Source: an archaeon (lineage in GTDB: Archaea > Thermoproteota > Nitrososphaeria > Nitrososphaerales > Gagatemarchaeaceae). From it: 64,000 nt of DNA. Under the pieces are notes generated by a model. The model ran no database searches. It was not told the DNA's origin and was given only the letters and a program-made list of their open reading frames with translations. Each line of letters opens with the position of its first letter. The first letter of the stretch is position 1. Both the position numbers and the translations under genes were made by a program. Below are positions 37,511 to 45,991 of this stretch, piece after piece. The DNA is taken from contig JAKASL010000002.1 in assembly GCA_021819035.1 (NCBI GenBank), forward strand, positions 1-64,000, read 5' to 3'.

Positions 37511-38734
37511 TTACCTGTAGGCCTCGAACTCCCTCCCCAGGACGGACGAGGCGATCTTAAGCTCCATTATCTCGTCGGTCCCTTCGTAGATCCTGGCGAC
37601 TCTGGAGTCTAAAAAGTGCCTGGCGACCGGGGACATTATGGAGTAGCCGAACCCGCCGAAACACTGGACCGCCCTGTCCGCTGACTCGAAGGCGCACCTT
37701 GACGAGACGTATTTCGCCACCGCGGAGAGCCTGTCCGCGCCCATACGGAGGGAGAGGTCTCCGGGGGACCTTCCGTAGTCGTCCTTCTTCATCGCCGCCC
37801 TGTACACCAGCCACCTGCACGCCTCAAGACCGGTCTCGATGTAGGCGACATGCTTCTGAATCAACTGGTGCCTGCCGATCTCCTTGCCGTGCTGGACCCT
37901 AGAGGAGACCCTCTCCTTGACCTGATTGAGGCAGTCTTCCATCACACCGACGCATCCAGAGGCGATGCCTATCCGACCGTTCAGGAGGGCGGAGTAGGCG
38001 ACCGAGAGCCCCTTCCCCTCCTCCCCCAGGAGGTCTTCCCTGGGGACGAAGGCTTCGTCTAGGCTGACCAGCGACGTGTCTGAGGTGAACAGTCCCATCT
38101 TCTCTTCGAGGCGCATGTCGACCCTGAAGCCCTCCTGTTTCGTGTCGACAAGGAAGGCGGTGACGCCACCCGCGCCCCCCTCGGCGCGGGCGAAGACAAT
38201 CATGTTGGTGGCTATGGAGCCGTTGGAGATGAGGTACTTCGACCCGGACAGCCTGAACCCGCCCCCGTCTTTGGCATAGCTGGTCTTTAGGGAGGCCGGG
38301 TCTGAGCCGGTCTCAGGCTCGGTCAGCGCGTAGGCGAACAGGACGTCCCCCTTGGCCGCCGCGGGGAGATACCTCCCCCTCTGCTCCTCGTTCCCCCAGT
38401 CCTGGATCGCGAGGCTCCCAAGGCACATGTGGACGTCAGCCAGCGTGATGACGCCCATCCCAGTCTGACCCATCCTCTCGAGGAAGAGAGCCTCGACCAA
38501 CTGCCGCGCCCCCCGGCCCCCGTACTTCGTGTCTATGGGGACCCCCATCAGGTCGTGGCGCCTGAGCACCCCTGCTATCTCGGGGTTGTACTTCCTCTCG
38601 ACATAACTCTCGAACTCGGAGAATAGCAGCTCGGCCGCGGCCGCGTCGGCGTCCTGGAGCAGCCTCTTCTCCTCTGCCTCCAGCCCGACTATACGGTCGA
38701 CCTCGTCTACGGACGATTGGAACAGGCTTTCCAT
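37511..38734 (-). CDS. Acyl-CoA dehydrogenase
   Basis: The product (407 residues from ATG 38734) is a flavin acyl-CoA dehydrogenase, which makes the trans-2 double bond in beta-oxidation or amino acid breakdown. Family blocks are YALTEPETGSDPASL, the beta-domain GSKYLISNGSIA, CFGGFGY, and the catalytic glutamate in RIYEGTDEIMELKI near the C-terminus. A TATA box at 38760-38769 sits about 30 bases before this ATG, so the in-frame start 13 codons upstream (38773) is unlikely. The acyl chain specificity is unknown. Confidence 0.95.
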   Translation of the reverse strand: MESLFQSSVDEVDRIVGLEAEEKRLLQDADAAAAELLFSEFESYVERKYNPEIAGVLRRHDLMGVPIDTKYGGRGARQLVEALFLERMGQTGMGVITLADVHMCLGSLAIQDWGNEEQRGRYLPAAAKGDVLFAYALTEPETGSDPASLKTSYAKDGGGFRLSGSKYLISNGSIATNMIVFARAEGGAGGVTAFLVDTKQEGFRVDMRLEEKMGLFTSDTSLVSLDEAFVPREDLLGEEGKGLSVAYSALLNGRIGIASGCVGVMEDCLNQVKERVSSRVQHGKEIGRHQLIQKHVAYIETGLEACRWLVYRAAMKKDDYGRSPGDLSLRMGADRLSAVAKYVSSRCAFESADRAVQCFGGFGYSIMSPVARHFLDSRVARIYEGTDEIMELKIASSVLGREFEAYR

Positions 38735-38759
38735 GGCTGGCCTGGGGCGAAGGTGCCCG

Positions 38760-38769
38760 GATTTAATCC
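38760..38769. promoter_or_regulatory. TATA element GATTTAATCC between divergent genes
   Basis: Read on the minus strand as GGATTAAATC, it is correctly spaced for the acyl-CoA dehydrogenase start at 38734. The sequence is nearly symmetrical and might also serve the plus-strand zinc-site gene. Confidence 0.45.
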
Positions 38770-38816
38770 TCACCTGCCTGACATGCTTTTGAACTGGTCC
38801 TCCGCAGACGGGTGGT

Positions 38817-39020
38817 TTGAAGACCGACGTCTCGCCCTTGTGGCTGACTTACTATATGGTCGACTGGGGTTCCATCAAGCAGGAGCAGGCCGAGCAGAGG
38901 TGCACCCTCTGCGGTCGCACCCTGTCGAAGACCGAGGCGGTGACCGACGGCAGAGGCACTGGATTCGTGGGCTATGTCTGCCACGCGGACAGGCAGGTCA
39001 CCTGGGTGAAGGGTGACTAA
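38817..39020 (+). CDS. Small zinc-ribbon-like protein
   Basis: The 67-residue frame contains CTLCGRTLSKTE and a later C-H pair in GYVCHADRQ, suggesting a compact zinc-binding fold. The start may be TTG at 38817 or ATG at 38862 (MVDWGSIKQEQ); the shorter form keeps all metal ligands. I do not recognise a named family. It overlaps the convergent MazG gene by 4 bases. Confidence 0.65.
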   Translation: MKTDVSPLWLTYYMVDWGSIKQEQAEQRCTLCGRTLSKTEAVTDGRGTGFVGYVCHADRQVTWVKGD

Positions 39021-39337
39021 CCCTCCTGTCTGTCTCTGAACCCCTCTCCGTATCGGTGTGGCCTCGCCATGTTCTTCGACCATTTAGCCTCGAACACCGC
39101 GTCGAGGTCCGCCTCTGGAGAGATCAGCCTGGACGCATCGAGGACGTAGAATATCACGTCGATCAACTCCTCTATGGTCTCATCCGCCGGCTTCCCCTTC
39201 TTCCAGGAGTCCCCGGCTTCCCCCAGTTCGATGAACGCGAAAAGTAGTTTGTTGGCTATCTCGTCGGCGGAGTTGCCGAAACCCTTCGCCACGACGAGCT
39301 CCTCGACCTTCTTCTTAGCCGCCTCCAGCGTTGGCAC
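39017..39337 (-). CDS. MazG-like nucleotide pyrophosphohydrolase
   Basis: The 106-residue product matches the all-alpha NTP pyrophosphatase (MazG/dUTPase-like) fold: FAFIELGEAGDSWKKGK carries the first metal-binding E-x-x-E-x-x-D-like set and IEELIDVIFYVLD the second acidic helix. Such enzymes hydrolyse non-canonical nucleotides to monophosphate and pyrophosphate. It has a single domain. Confidence 0.82.
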   Translation of the reverse strand: MPTLEAAKKKVEELVVAKGFGNSADEIANKLLFAFIELGEAGDSWKKGKPADETIEELIDVIFYVLDASRLISPEADLDAVFEAKWSKNMARPHRYGEGFRDRQEG

Positions 39338-39361
39338 GGCTCGGACGGCACTGAAGTGAGG

Positions 39362-40054
39362 CTATGAAGTTTTGGCCCTGGGAGCCACGACAGTCCGATA
39401 GTAGTCGCAGGAGCCGGATAGCGTGCACGACTGGCACTTCGGTCCGATTGGCTTGCAGGTTGTCTGCCCGAACCTCACGAAGAGTTCGTTGAGCTCCAGC
39501 CAGTAGCGGCGAGGGACCTTCTTGACGAGCTCGGCCTCCGTCTCTTCGGGCTTCTTCGTCTTCACCAGCCCCAGCCTGTTAGAGATGCGATGGACGTGCG
39601 TGTCGACAGGTATCGCCGGCTTGCTGAAGGCGTACACTAGGACGCAGTTCGCCGTCTTCCTTCCCACCGAATGCAGCTTCAGCAGGTCATCCTCGTTGTC
39701 TGGAACAGCCCCCCCGAACTCCGCGACCAGCTGCTTTGACACCCGGATGACATTCTTCGTCTTCATCCTGTAGAACCCTGATGGCCTGATGAGCCTGCTG
39801 ACCGCTTTGGGGTCTGCCTCCGCCAGCTCGCGGGGGGTCTTGTACTTTGAAAACAGGTTTTCAGTCGTGCGGGTGGTGTTTTCATCCCTGGTCCGGTGCG
39901 AGAGGATGGTCCCGATCAGAATCCTGAACGGCTCCCCTCCCTCTGTCTCCTGCAGCTTCGCAAGCGCCGTGGCCCTCTTGTCCCCGGAGTCGTGCACCAT
40001 CCCCCTGATCTCCCTGAGGATGTCTGGCAGGGCTAGGCGCCTTCGATGGCCCAT
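39362..40054 (-). CDS. nth: Endonuclease III (DNA glycosylase/AP lyase)
   Basis: The 230-residue product is a base-excision repair enzyme for oxidised pyrimidines. The helix-hairpin-helix is [17 protein letters not shown] with its catalytic lysine, the catalytic aspartate is in [10 protein letters not shown], and the [4Fe-4S] ligands are C-x6-C-x2-C-x5-C at the C-terminus ([13 protein letters not shown]...SC). The start at 40054 overlaps the end of the epimerase gene by 22 bases; a later ATG at 40000 is possible but removes part of helix 1. Confidence 0.95.
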   Translation of the reverse strand: MGHRRRLALPDILREIRGMVHDSGDKRATALAKLQETEGGEPFRILIGTILSHRTRDENTTRTTENLFSKYKTPRELAEADPKAVSRLIRPSGFYRMKTKNVIRVSKQLVAEFGGAVPDNEDDLLKLHSVGRKTANCVLVYAFSKPAIPVDTHVHRISNRLGLVKTKKPEETEAELVKKVPRRYWLELNELFVRFGQTTCKPIGPKCQSCTLSGSCDYYRTVVAPRAKTS

Positions 40055-40956
40055 GGTTCCTTCCTGTACCAGGCGGCGACATCATCACATGCCTCTTTCA
40101 GGCCGAACCGCGGGACATAGCCGAGCTCCGCCCAGTCCGGCTGGTCGTCGATGGCCAAGGAAGCGCCCAGCTGGTCTGAGGCGTACTTCGAGATGGCAGG
40201 TCCTGAGAAGAGCCCCTGCTTCTTGAACTCCGGGGCCTTGCCTACGGCGGACGACACCCCTCGTGCGAGGGACTCCGGGGTGGCATCGAACGACTTCACG
40301 AGGTAGGACGACCCGGTGGTCAGGTTCCTCGTGGCAGCCCTGTACATCGCCTGGGCGATGTCGCGAGGGTGCGAGTAGGACATGCTCCCGCCTCGAGGCA
40401 CGACCACCTTGCCCTGCACGATCATCCTGAGCAGAGGTACGGCGATGGATTGGTCCCTCGACCCGAAGGCCTTCGCCGCCCTGATTATCGTGACCCTGGG
40501 TGAAGCAGTGCGCTTGGTGAACTCCAGCAGGAGCCTCTCGGCCTCGGCCTTGGCCTTCTGGTACTCGCCTGTAGGGCTGATCTGCTTAGACCGATCGATC
40601 TTCCCCGCACCGAAGCCGTAGACGTCGAGGGTGCTCAGGTGCACGAAGCATTTGGCCTTCGCCTCGGAGGCAGCTCCCAGCAGGTTGATGATCCCCTCCG
40701 TGTTGACTTGTATGAAACCGTCCCCCGAGTATGGCATTGGCGACGCCAAGTTGTAGACTGTGTCCACGCCTTCCATCGCATCGTGGAGCGAGTGGTGGTC
40801 AGAAAGGTCGACCTCGACGCTCTGGACCCCGTTGGTGTCCATGGTCTTCAGATGAGCTCCCTTCCTGAAGACGCCCTTGGAGATCTCCCCCTCCTGGAAG
40901 AGGTACTCCACGAGATGGCCTCCTATGAAACCAGTCCCTCCCACGAGGAGGTTCAC
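40033..40956 (-). CDS. NAD(P)-dependent sugar epimerase/dehydratase-like SDR
   Basis: The 307-residue product has an extended short-chain dehydrogenase fold: the nucleotide loop [17 protein letters not shown] at the N-terminus, [10 protein letters not shown], and STLDVYG. The usual active-site tyrosine-lysine motif is represented by [13 protein letters not shown]. The substrate is unknown. It starts with a 4-base overlap with the upstream His-tail gene and overlaps nth downstream, so the three genes form one transcript. Confidence 0.88.
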   Translation of the reverse strand: MNLLVGGTGFIGGHLVEYLFQEGEISKGVFRKGAHLKTMDTNGVQSVEVDLSDHHSLHDAMEGVDTVYNLASPMPYSGDGFIQVNTEGIINLLGAASEAKAKCFVHLSTLDVYGFGAGKIDRSKQISPTGEYQKAKAEAERLLLEFTKRTASPRVTIIRAAKAFGSRDQSIAVPLLRMIVQGKVVVPRGGSMSYSHPRDIAQAMYRAATRNLTTGSSYLVKSFDATPESLARGVSSAVGKAPEFKKQGLFSGPAISKYASDQLGASLAIDDQPDWAELGYVPRFGLKEACDDVAAWYRKEPWAIEGA

Positions 40957-41273
40957 GGGTGTCCCCCCTCCGGCGCGCCGAGATGGAGGTGATGATGATG
41001 CTCGTCCTTCCCAGGCTTGGTCTCGAACTCGCCCCTCACGAGGCGCAGCTGAAGGTCCTCCTCGAACTTTGGAAAGTCGCCGGTTAGAGCCGCCAGTCTC
41101 GACTTTGCCCCTTCCGTGAACTGGGGTGAGAAGTTCTGCCCGCCGAAACGGCCGTAGGCCACGCCGGAGAATCTGACCTTCTTCCCCTTGACCTGGATGT
41201 ATCCCCTGATGAGGTTAGCCACCTCCCCTTCGCTGACATAATCGACCACCACGGTGTAGTCTGGCAAGCTCAA
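40953..41273 (-). CDS. Unknown 106-residue protein with a His-rich tail
   Basis: The body (VVVDYVSEGEVANLIRGYIQV...) looks like a mixed alpha/beta domain of no family known to me. The C-terminus carries four consecutive histidines plus a fifth (EHHHHLHLG), a likely metal-binding tail. It is first in an operon with the epimerase and endonuclease III, and overlaps the epimerase start by 4 bases. Confidence 0.75.
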   Translation of the reverse strand: MSLPDYTVVVDYVSEGEVANLIRGYIQVKGKKVRFSGVAYGRFGGQNFSPQFTEGAKSRLAALTGDFPKFEEDLQLRLVRGEFETKPGKDEHHHHLHLGAPEGGHP

Positions 41274-41338
41274 TCTGTTGGTGCCCCTCCCGCCAGGTGC
41301 TTATAGTCAGTTCTGAAGCTGGCGCCGACCTTCCGCGG

Positions 41339-41770
41339 TCACATCTCGAAGTCCGGCGGCCTGTACCGCGCCTGGACCATCTCCTTGAGCGAGGTCACCA
41401 GGGAGAAGCTGGAGCCGACTATGTCGGTCTGGGTTACGATGCCCACGAGTCTGTGGTTCTCCATGACCGGGAGCTTCTTGATGCCGGCCTCAGACATGAT
41501 CCTCGCCGCGACCTCCACCTTCTCGGCCGGGGAGACTGTGACGAGGCTCTTCCTCTTCAGCGATGCGACGGAGGAGTCTGGATCGACACCCCTGGCCACG
41601 CTCCTGGAGATGTCCCCCTCCGTGACTATCCCCACGGGCTTGGACCTAGCCTGGACAATCACCAGGGCGCCTATCTTCCACCTCGACATCGCCTTCGCCG
41701 CATCCCTGATGGAGGCGTCGGAACCTATGGTCCTGACCCTCCTGGTCATGATGTCCTTGACGTAGATCAT
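41339..41770 (-). CDS. Two-CBS-domain protein
   Basis: The 143-residue product is a tandem CBS pair. Repeat one runs VKDIMTRRVRTIGSDASIRDAAKAM to GIVTEGDISRSV, and repeat two runs KRKSLVTVSPAEKVEVAARIM to GIVTQTDIVGS. Such modules bind adenosine nucleotides as energy sensors. It lies 4 bases after the universal stress protein gene on the same strand, so the two are co-transcribed. Confidence 0.93.
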   Translation of the reverse strand: MIYVKDIMTRRVRTIGSDASIRDAAKAMSRWKIGALVIVQARSKPVGIVTEGDISRSVARGVDPDSSVASLKRKSLVTVSPAEKVEVAARIMSEAGIKKLPVMENHRLVGIVTQTDIVGSSFSLVTSLKEMVQARYRPPDFEM

Positions 41771-41774
41771 CTCC

Positions 41775-42233
41775 TCATCTCACCACCATGACCGGGCAAC
41801 GGGCGTGGCTGACCAGCCCGGAGGCGACGCTCCCCATGATAAGCTTCTTGAAGCCCGTCATCCCCCTGGTCCCGACGACGACGAGGTCGATTTTCTGGTC
41901 CGTCGCGAAACCCACCAGCGCCTCCACCACCGACGGAGCCTCGATTAGCTCCCCTCTCGCTTTCACCCCGTATTGGGCAGCGGTCTGGACCCCCTTGGAG
42001 AGTGTTGCTGTGGCCGCGGCCTTCGCCGCGTCCTCCAGCTCGCCGTAGTTGAGGACCGGCATACCTGCGCCTCCAGCGAATACCGTCGTGAGCGAGCTGT
42101 AGACGTGGACCACAACGAGCTTTGAGCCGAACTTCGATGCTATTGAGCACGCCAGCTGTACGGCTTTCACCGAGTCGCCCGACCCATCGAAAGCGACCAC
42201 CACGTTCTGGAACGCCTTTCCTGTACTCGCCAT
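41775..42233 (-). CDS. Universal stress protein (UspA family)
   Basis: The 152-residue product has the Usp fold: NVVVAFDGSGDSVKAVQLA at the N-terminus and the ATP-binding pattern VVGTRGMTGFKKLIMGSVASGLVSHARCPVMVV at the C-terminus, which is the complete G-x2-G-x9-G-S/T motif. It starts at the ATG matching a TATA box at 42258-42268, with a perfect inverted repeat just upstream. Confidence 0.95.
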   Translation of the reverse strand: MASTGKAFQNVVVAFDGSGDSVKAVQLACSIASKFGSKLVVVHVYSSLTTVFAGGAGMPVLNYGELEDAAKAAATATLSKGVQTAAQYGVKARGELIEAPSVVEALVGFATDQKIDLVVVGTRGMTGFKKLIMGSVASGLVSHARCPVMVVR

Positions 42234-42257
42234 GGGCAGCTTGAATTCGCCCCCTCA

Positions 42258-42294
42258 CTATTTAACACGTCATTACAATTCCCATAATTGGGAA
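42258..42294 (-). promoter_or_regulatory. UspA promoter with an upstream inverted repeat
   Basis: The TATA box (minus strand GTGTTAAATAG, 42258-42268) is centred about 29 bases before the ATG. Just upstream is the perfect inverted repeat TTCCCA-TAAT-TGGGAA (42279-42294), at the position of an activator or BRE-overlapping site. Confidence 0.45.
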
Positions 42295-42451
42295 ACCGCA
42301 CCTAATCCAGACACGGGCGGCGTCGACTGGCGCGCCGGAGAAGCGCAGCCAAAGCTGCTGAGGCGGCGTGGACGCGCTGGTGCCTGCGTTTGGCCTTGGG
42401 GCGGAGAGGCTTTCCCAAGACTGATTTTCATGCGCGAAAAACGTCTGGGCC

Positions 42452-42460
42452 TGTTATAAG
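42452..42460 (+). promoter_or_regulatory. TATA box of the four-helix membrane protein gene
   Basis: TGTTATAAG is centred 27-28 bases before the ATG at 42484, favouring that codon over the in-frame ATG at 42469. Confidence 0.5.
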
Positions 42461-42483
42461 CCCCCGACATGGACCGAGATGGC

Positions 42484-43047
42484 ATGGAAAACACATCGCA
42501 GCAAATCGCCTTCAAGAGCAAGTGGGCAGGCAGGTTCGTCTGGGCAGCGGTGATCGAAGGGTTCTTCGCGGTGGTCGCCACCGTGCTGACCCTCGACCCG
42601 CTCCAGTATCTCACAGGAAAGCCAGACTACTTCTCCCCGGCCAGGGTCATAGCCGCCAACGGAGCGGGGACCTGGTTCTTCACAGGCTACATCTCCTTCC
42701 TTGTGGTGGGCGTCGTCGCCATGGCGGTCACCGCCATATTCTACCTCTACATCGAAGGGATTCAGGGCAAGCCCTACAAGGGCTTCACAAACGTCCTCGC
42801 CTGGGGCCACATCATCTTCATGAACGTAGGAGTGGCTGGGTCCATGTTCCTGATGATGTGGGGAGGATACCTCGCAGGCTGGGCGAGCACGTCAGTCGCG
42901 GGGGGAGGAGAGGGCCTCACAGCAGAGCAAATCCACGTCCAGATACTCGGACATCTGACAGACCCCATCGGGGCGCTGGTACTCGTCGCGGCCCTTGGCG
43001 CGCTTCTGGGGGGCCTAGGGTACATCATCCGAAGCAGGACAAACTGA
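42484..43047 (+). CDS. Four- to five-helix membrane protein, unknown
   Basis: The product (187 residues from ATG 42484) has hydrophobic segments around WAAVIEGFFAVVATVL, FTGYISFLVVGVVAMAV, LAWGHIIFMNVGVAGSMFLMM and ALVLVAALGALLGGLGYII. A histidine within the third helix and one in ILGHLTDPIGA could be ligands. It recalls small membrane proteins of archaeal respiratory complexes, but I cannot name a family. The start is chosen from the TATA spacing. Confidence 0.75.
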   Translation: MENTSQQIAFKSKWAGRFVWAAVIEGFFAVVATVLTLDPLQYLTGKPDYFSPARVIAANGAGTWFFTGYISFLVVGVVAMAVTAIFYLYIEGIQGKPYKGFTNVLAWGHIIFMNVGVAGSMFLMMWGGYLAGWASTSVAGGGEGLTAEQIHVQILGHLTDPIGALVLVAALGALLGGLGYIIRSRTN

Positions 43048-43091
43048 GTCCTGCTTCCTCCCGGTTTTTCGAGCACGAGAGACCTGTTAAG

Positions 43092-43100
43092 CTCAAATAC
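43092..43100 (+). promoter_or_regulatory. TATA box of the HTH gene at 43124
   Basis: CTCAAATAC is centred about 28 bases before the TTG at 43124, supporting a leaderless TTG start. Confidence 0.4.
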
Positions 43101-43123
43101 GATGGTGTAGCAATTCTAAAGAA

Positions 43124-43486
43124 TTGGAGATCTCCGAGCCGTCCCGCGTCCAGGCGCTGGTACAGGGGCTCGCTGACGAGTATTCACGAAAGATAATCCT
43201 GACCACTATCCCCAAGAGCAAATCGGTCGAGGACATCAGTAAAGAAAACGACATACCACTAAGCACCTGCTACAGGAGGGTTCATGAGCTCCTCGACGCC
43301 CAGATTCTCTTGGTGGAGAGGATCATAGTCACCCCCGAGGGGAAGAAGTACGAGCTCTTCAGGAGCGCGTACAGGGCGATGGACGTCACCTTCGACGGGG
43401 GGGTCATGAAGGTGAACGCCGTCATAAACGAAGACGTCGCAGAGAAGTTGAAGCGCCTCTGGCTGACCATGAGGGAGAAGGACTGA
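43124..43486 (+). CDS. Winged-helix transcriptional regulator (ArsR-like)
   Basis: The 120-residue product has a helix-turn-helix (KSVEDISKENDIPLSTCYRRVHELLDA) followed by a wing (ILLVERIIVTPEGKKYELFRS) and a short C-terminal domain that starts MDVTFDGGVMKV. It most resembles archaeal HTH_20/ArsR-type regulators without metal cysteines. The small membrane protein gene follows 62 bases later on the same strand with its own TATA box. Confidence 0.83.
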   Translation: MEISEPSRVQALVQGLADEYSRKIILTTIPKSKSVEDISKENDIPLSTCYRRVHELLDAQILLVERIIVTPEGKKYELFRSAYRAMDVTFDGGVMKVNAVINEDVAEKLKRLWLTMREKD

Positions 43487-43513
43487 TTTCCATCCTTGAG
43501 AATCGACTTCAAG

Positions 43514-43523
43514 CCTTTAAAGG
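43514..43523 (+). promoter_or_regulatory. TATA box CCTTTAAAGG
   Basis: This perfect palindrome is centred about 30 bases before the ATG at 43549. Its symmetry could also serve as an operator, possibly for the adjacent regulator. Confidence 0.4.
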
Positions 43524-43548
43524 TCACAGGAGGTGACACTGACCAGTC

Positions 43549-43824
43549 ATGGAATTTGTCTATCTCGACTTAGCGCAAGCGCTGATTCTAATCTTTGGCG
43601 GCGTCGTGGTCTACTATGCAGGGAAGGCGTATAGGAAGAGCAAGAGCCAGGCGATGCTCCTCCTGGCCATCGGCTTCGCCTTTGTCACCTTGGGCGCCCT
43701 CGTCGCCGGGGTGATATACAACTTCGGGCCGAAAGACCTGGGGACGGTGATCACGGTGCAGGCATACTGCCAGGCGGTGGGTTTCTTCATCATCGTGTAC
43801 TCCTTGGCGCGGGCGAAGGGCTGA
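43549..43824 (+). CDS. Small three-helix membrane protein
   Basis: The 91-residue product has three hydrophobic segments (ALILIFGGVVVYYAGKAY, MLLLAIGFAFVTLGALVAGVIY and AVGFFIIVYSLA) with a basic loop after the first. It resembles the small archaeal proteins (DUF7521-like) often encoded next to HTH regulators, as here. The role is unknown. Confidence 0.75.
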   Translation: MEFVYLDLAQALILIFGGVVVYYAGKAYRKSKSQAMLLLAIGFAFVTLGALVAGVIYNFGPKDLGTVITVQAYCQAVGFFIIVYSLARAKG

Positions 43825-43882
43825 CAGCCTGACAGCCATGCACGCCCGAGACTCGCGGCCAAGGCGAATGTAGTCGGCGTGG

Positions 43883-45541
43883 ATGGTGTTTTCTACGAAG
43901 CGAGGGGAAGAGACCATAGAGCGGAGGGCAGGGGCGGTCTGCACCGCAACCGACGCCGTCTCGGCGGTGAAGGACGGGTCAGTGGTGGCCATATCCGGCT
44001 TTAACATGGCCAACACCCCAGAGTATCTCATACTCGAGCTCCACAGGCAGTACATGAAGACGGGCCACCCCAACAGCCTCTTCGTCATCACGGACGCCCT
44101 TCCGGCGATCCCTGACAGGGGACTTGATGTCGTGGCCAAAGACCTGTCTCAGAGGGAGGACGGCAGATTCATCCGCGGCATCTCTGTCCCATTCTTCGGC
44201 TTCTCCCCGTGGCTACAGAGGCTCGTGAAGGACGACGTTGTGGAGGCGTACAGCTGGCCGATGGGGGTGGCCGCATACTGGTTCAGGGAGGTTGCCTCAG
44301 GGAGACCAGGGGTGATCAGCAAGATAGGCATAGACACCGCCATCGACCCGCGAAAGGGGGGCGGGAAGGTCAACAGGCTGGCGGCAGCGAGGAACACCTG
44401 CACGGTGAAGAGGATAAAGATCGGGAGCCAAGACTACCTCCTGTACGAGGCCCCGAAGCCCGACGTAGCCCTGATCAGGGCGTCCACGGCCGACAGGAGG
44501 ACTAACCTGACCATGGAAGACGAAGCAATCCGTGGGACCGTGCTCAGCATGGCACAGGCGACCAAAGCCCACCCGAGGCCCGGCATCGTGATAGCGCAGG
44601 TAAGGAACCTGAACAGAGGGGACGCACACCCCAGAGCGGTCGAGGTCCCAGGCCCTCTGGTGGACATGGTGGTGGTCTCGCCGAGTGAGTACCACTGGCA
44701 GGTGGGCTCGACGGCCTACGACCCTGCCTTCAGCGCGGGCGGGAAGCCGACGCAGAAGATGGAGGAAGGCCCCATGGACCCTGTGGAGCGGGTCATCGCG
44801 CGGCGCGTCCTGATGGGGCTTGGTGAGGCAGCGAAGCAGAAGTGCGCTCCATACATCGTCAACCTCGGCATAGGCATCCCGGCCCTGGTGTCGACCCTGG
44901 CAGTCGCCGAAGGGCTCGAGGACCGGATAATCACTGTGGTGGAATCCGGGCAGTGGGGAGGGATGGCACTCCCTGGGGTCGACTTCGGGGCCGCGGTCGG
45001 CCCGTTCGCGCTCTCCACCATGCCGGACATGTTCTCCAACTTCGAGGGTGGGATAATCGACGCCGCCTCTCTGGGGTTCCTCCAGGTCGGGAGGAACGGA
45101 GACGTCAATCCATCGACCCTCTCGGGGAGGATATATGGCCCGGGGGGGTTCCCTGTGATAGCCGGAGGGTCGCCCCGCATCTACTTCGCCGGGGCCTTCA
45201 CCGCCCGCGGGCCGAAGATAACGGTGGAGGGAGGGAAGCTCAAGATTGCAAAGGACGGCGAAGTGAAGAAGTTCGTGCGGCGCGTCTACAAGAACTTCTT
45301 CAGCGGGAGTCAAGCGCTCAAGTTCGGCAAGGAAGTCGCCTACGTCACCGAGCGGGCGGTCTTCAGGCTCACACCGAGCGGGCTGGAGCTCACGGAGCTG
45401 GCGCCAGGAGCGGACATCGAGAGGGACGTGCTGGGGGCGATGGAGTACAAGCCAGCGGTGTCCAAGAAGCTCATGGAGATGGACCCTGCGCTCTTCAGCC
45501 CGGGGCCTATGCGGCTTGCGAAGCGGCTAGGGGTCAAGTAG
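43883..45541 (+). CDS. Acyl-CoA:carboxylate CoA-transferase (YdiF/propionate CoA-transferase type)
   Basis: The 552-residue product is a fused alpha-beta family I CoA-transferase, moving CoA between an acyl-CoA and a free acid. The first half starts with ATDAVSAVKDGSVVAISGFN and includes GRPGVISKIGIDTAIDPRKGGG. The second half has NLGIGIPALVSTLA, the catalytic glutamate in TVVESGQWGGMALPG, and GGIIDAASLGFLQVG. The gene has no close partner; an acyl-CoA dehydrogenase lies 5 kb away. The acid substrate is unknown. Confidence 0.92.
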   Translation: MVFSTKRGEETIERRAGAVCTATDAVSAVKDGSVVAISGFNMANTPEYLILELHRQYMKTGHPNSLFVITDALPAIPDRGLDVVAKDLSQREDGRFIRGISVPFFGFSPWLQRLVKDDVVEAYSWPMGVAAYWFREVASGRPGVISKIGIDTAIDPRKGGGKVNRLAAARNTCTVKRIKIGSQDYLLYEAPKPDVALIRASTADRRTNLTMEDEAIRGTVLSMAQATKAHPRPGIVIAQVRNLNRGDAHPRAVEVPGPLVDMVVVSPSEYHWQVGSTAYDPAFSAGGKPTQKMEEGPMDPVERVIARRVLMGLGEAAKQKCAPYIVNLGIGIPALVSTLAVAEGLEDRIITVVESGQWGGMALPGVDFGAAVGPFALSTMPDMFSNFEGGIIDAASLGFLQVGRNGDVNPSTLSGRIYGPGGFPVIAGGSPRIYFAGAFTARGPKITVEGGKLKIAKDGEVKKFVRRVYKNFFSGSQALKFGKEVAYVTERAVFRLTPSGLELTELAPGADIERDVLGAMEYKPAVSKKLMEMDPALFSPGPMRLAKRLGVK

Positions 45542-45581
45542 CCCTTTGGCGCGGGGCGCCGGGGTGCAGCCCCGGTGAGCG

Positions 45582-45905
45582 CTAGCGGAGGGACTCGGCC
45601 TGGATCAGCTCTTCCACCTTCTGGAAATACAGCCGGGTAGCGAGGGGCATAGCTTCGAGGTTCCGATCGATCGCGTCTATGACGTGTCTTACGGCCCGCC
45701 TCGACGTCTTGAACTCGAACTTCATGGGGAGGATAGGGTCCTGGACCACGCCTATCGAGTCGGTCAGGTATCCGGGGGCCTCTGCCCTGGCGTCGCTTGC
45801 CACCTTCTGGTACCAGCCCGACAGGATCGCAGGGTCTAGACCTTCTTTGAGGCCCTCTATCTCCTTCAGGAGCCTGTTCAGGACCAGCATCTCTTCGTTG
45901 GCCAA
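45582..45905 (-). CDS. Unknown 107-residue alpha-helical protein
   Basis: The product is predicted mainly helical (LNRLLKEIEGLKEGLD..., TSRRAVRHVIDAIDRNLEAMP, FQKVEELIQAE). No family is recognised. A TATA box at 45934-45942 (minus strand CCTTAAACT) fits the TTG start at 45905, which supports a real gene. Confidence 0.65.
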   Translation of the reverse strand: MANEEMLVLNRLLKEIEGLKEGLDPAILSGWYQKVASDARAEAPGYLTDSIGVVQDPILPMKFEFKTSRRAVRHVIDAIDRNLEAMPLATRLYFQKVEELIQAESLR

Positions 45906-45933
45906 GGGGGCAGAGATGTGACGGCGCGCCGCC

Positions 45934-45942
45934 AGTTTAAGG
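45934..45942 (-). promoter_or_regulatory. TATA box of the 107-residue gene
   Basis: Minus strand CCTTAAACT is centred about 33 bases before the TTG at 45905. Confidence 0.4.
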
Positions 45943-45991
45943 GAAAGTGTGTATGTTTGTTGGTCTCACGGTTAGTTTGTTGATGCTTCGG

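Noticed and set aside
44297-45313. A 338-codon frame antisense to the CoA-transferase
   Set aside because: Composition is Pro/His/Arg-rich without any domain, and the opposite strand is a complete enzyme.
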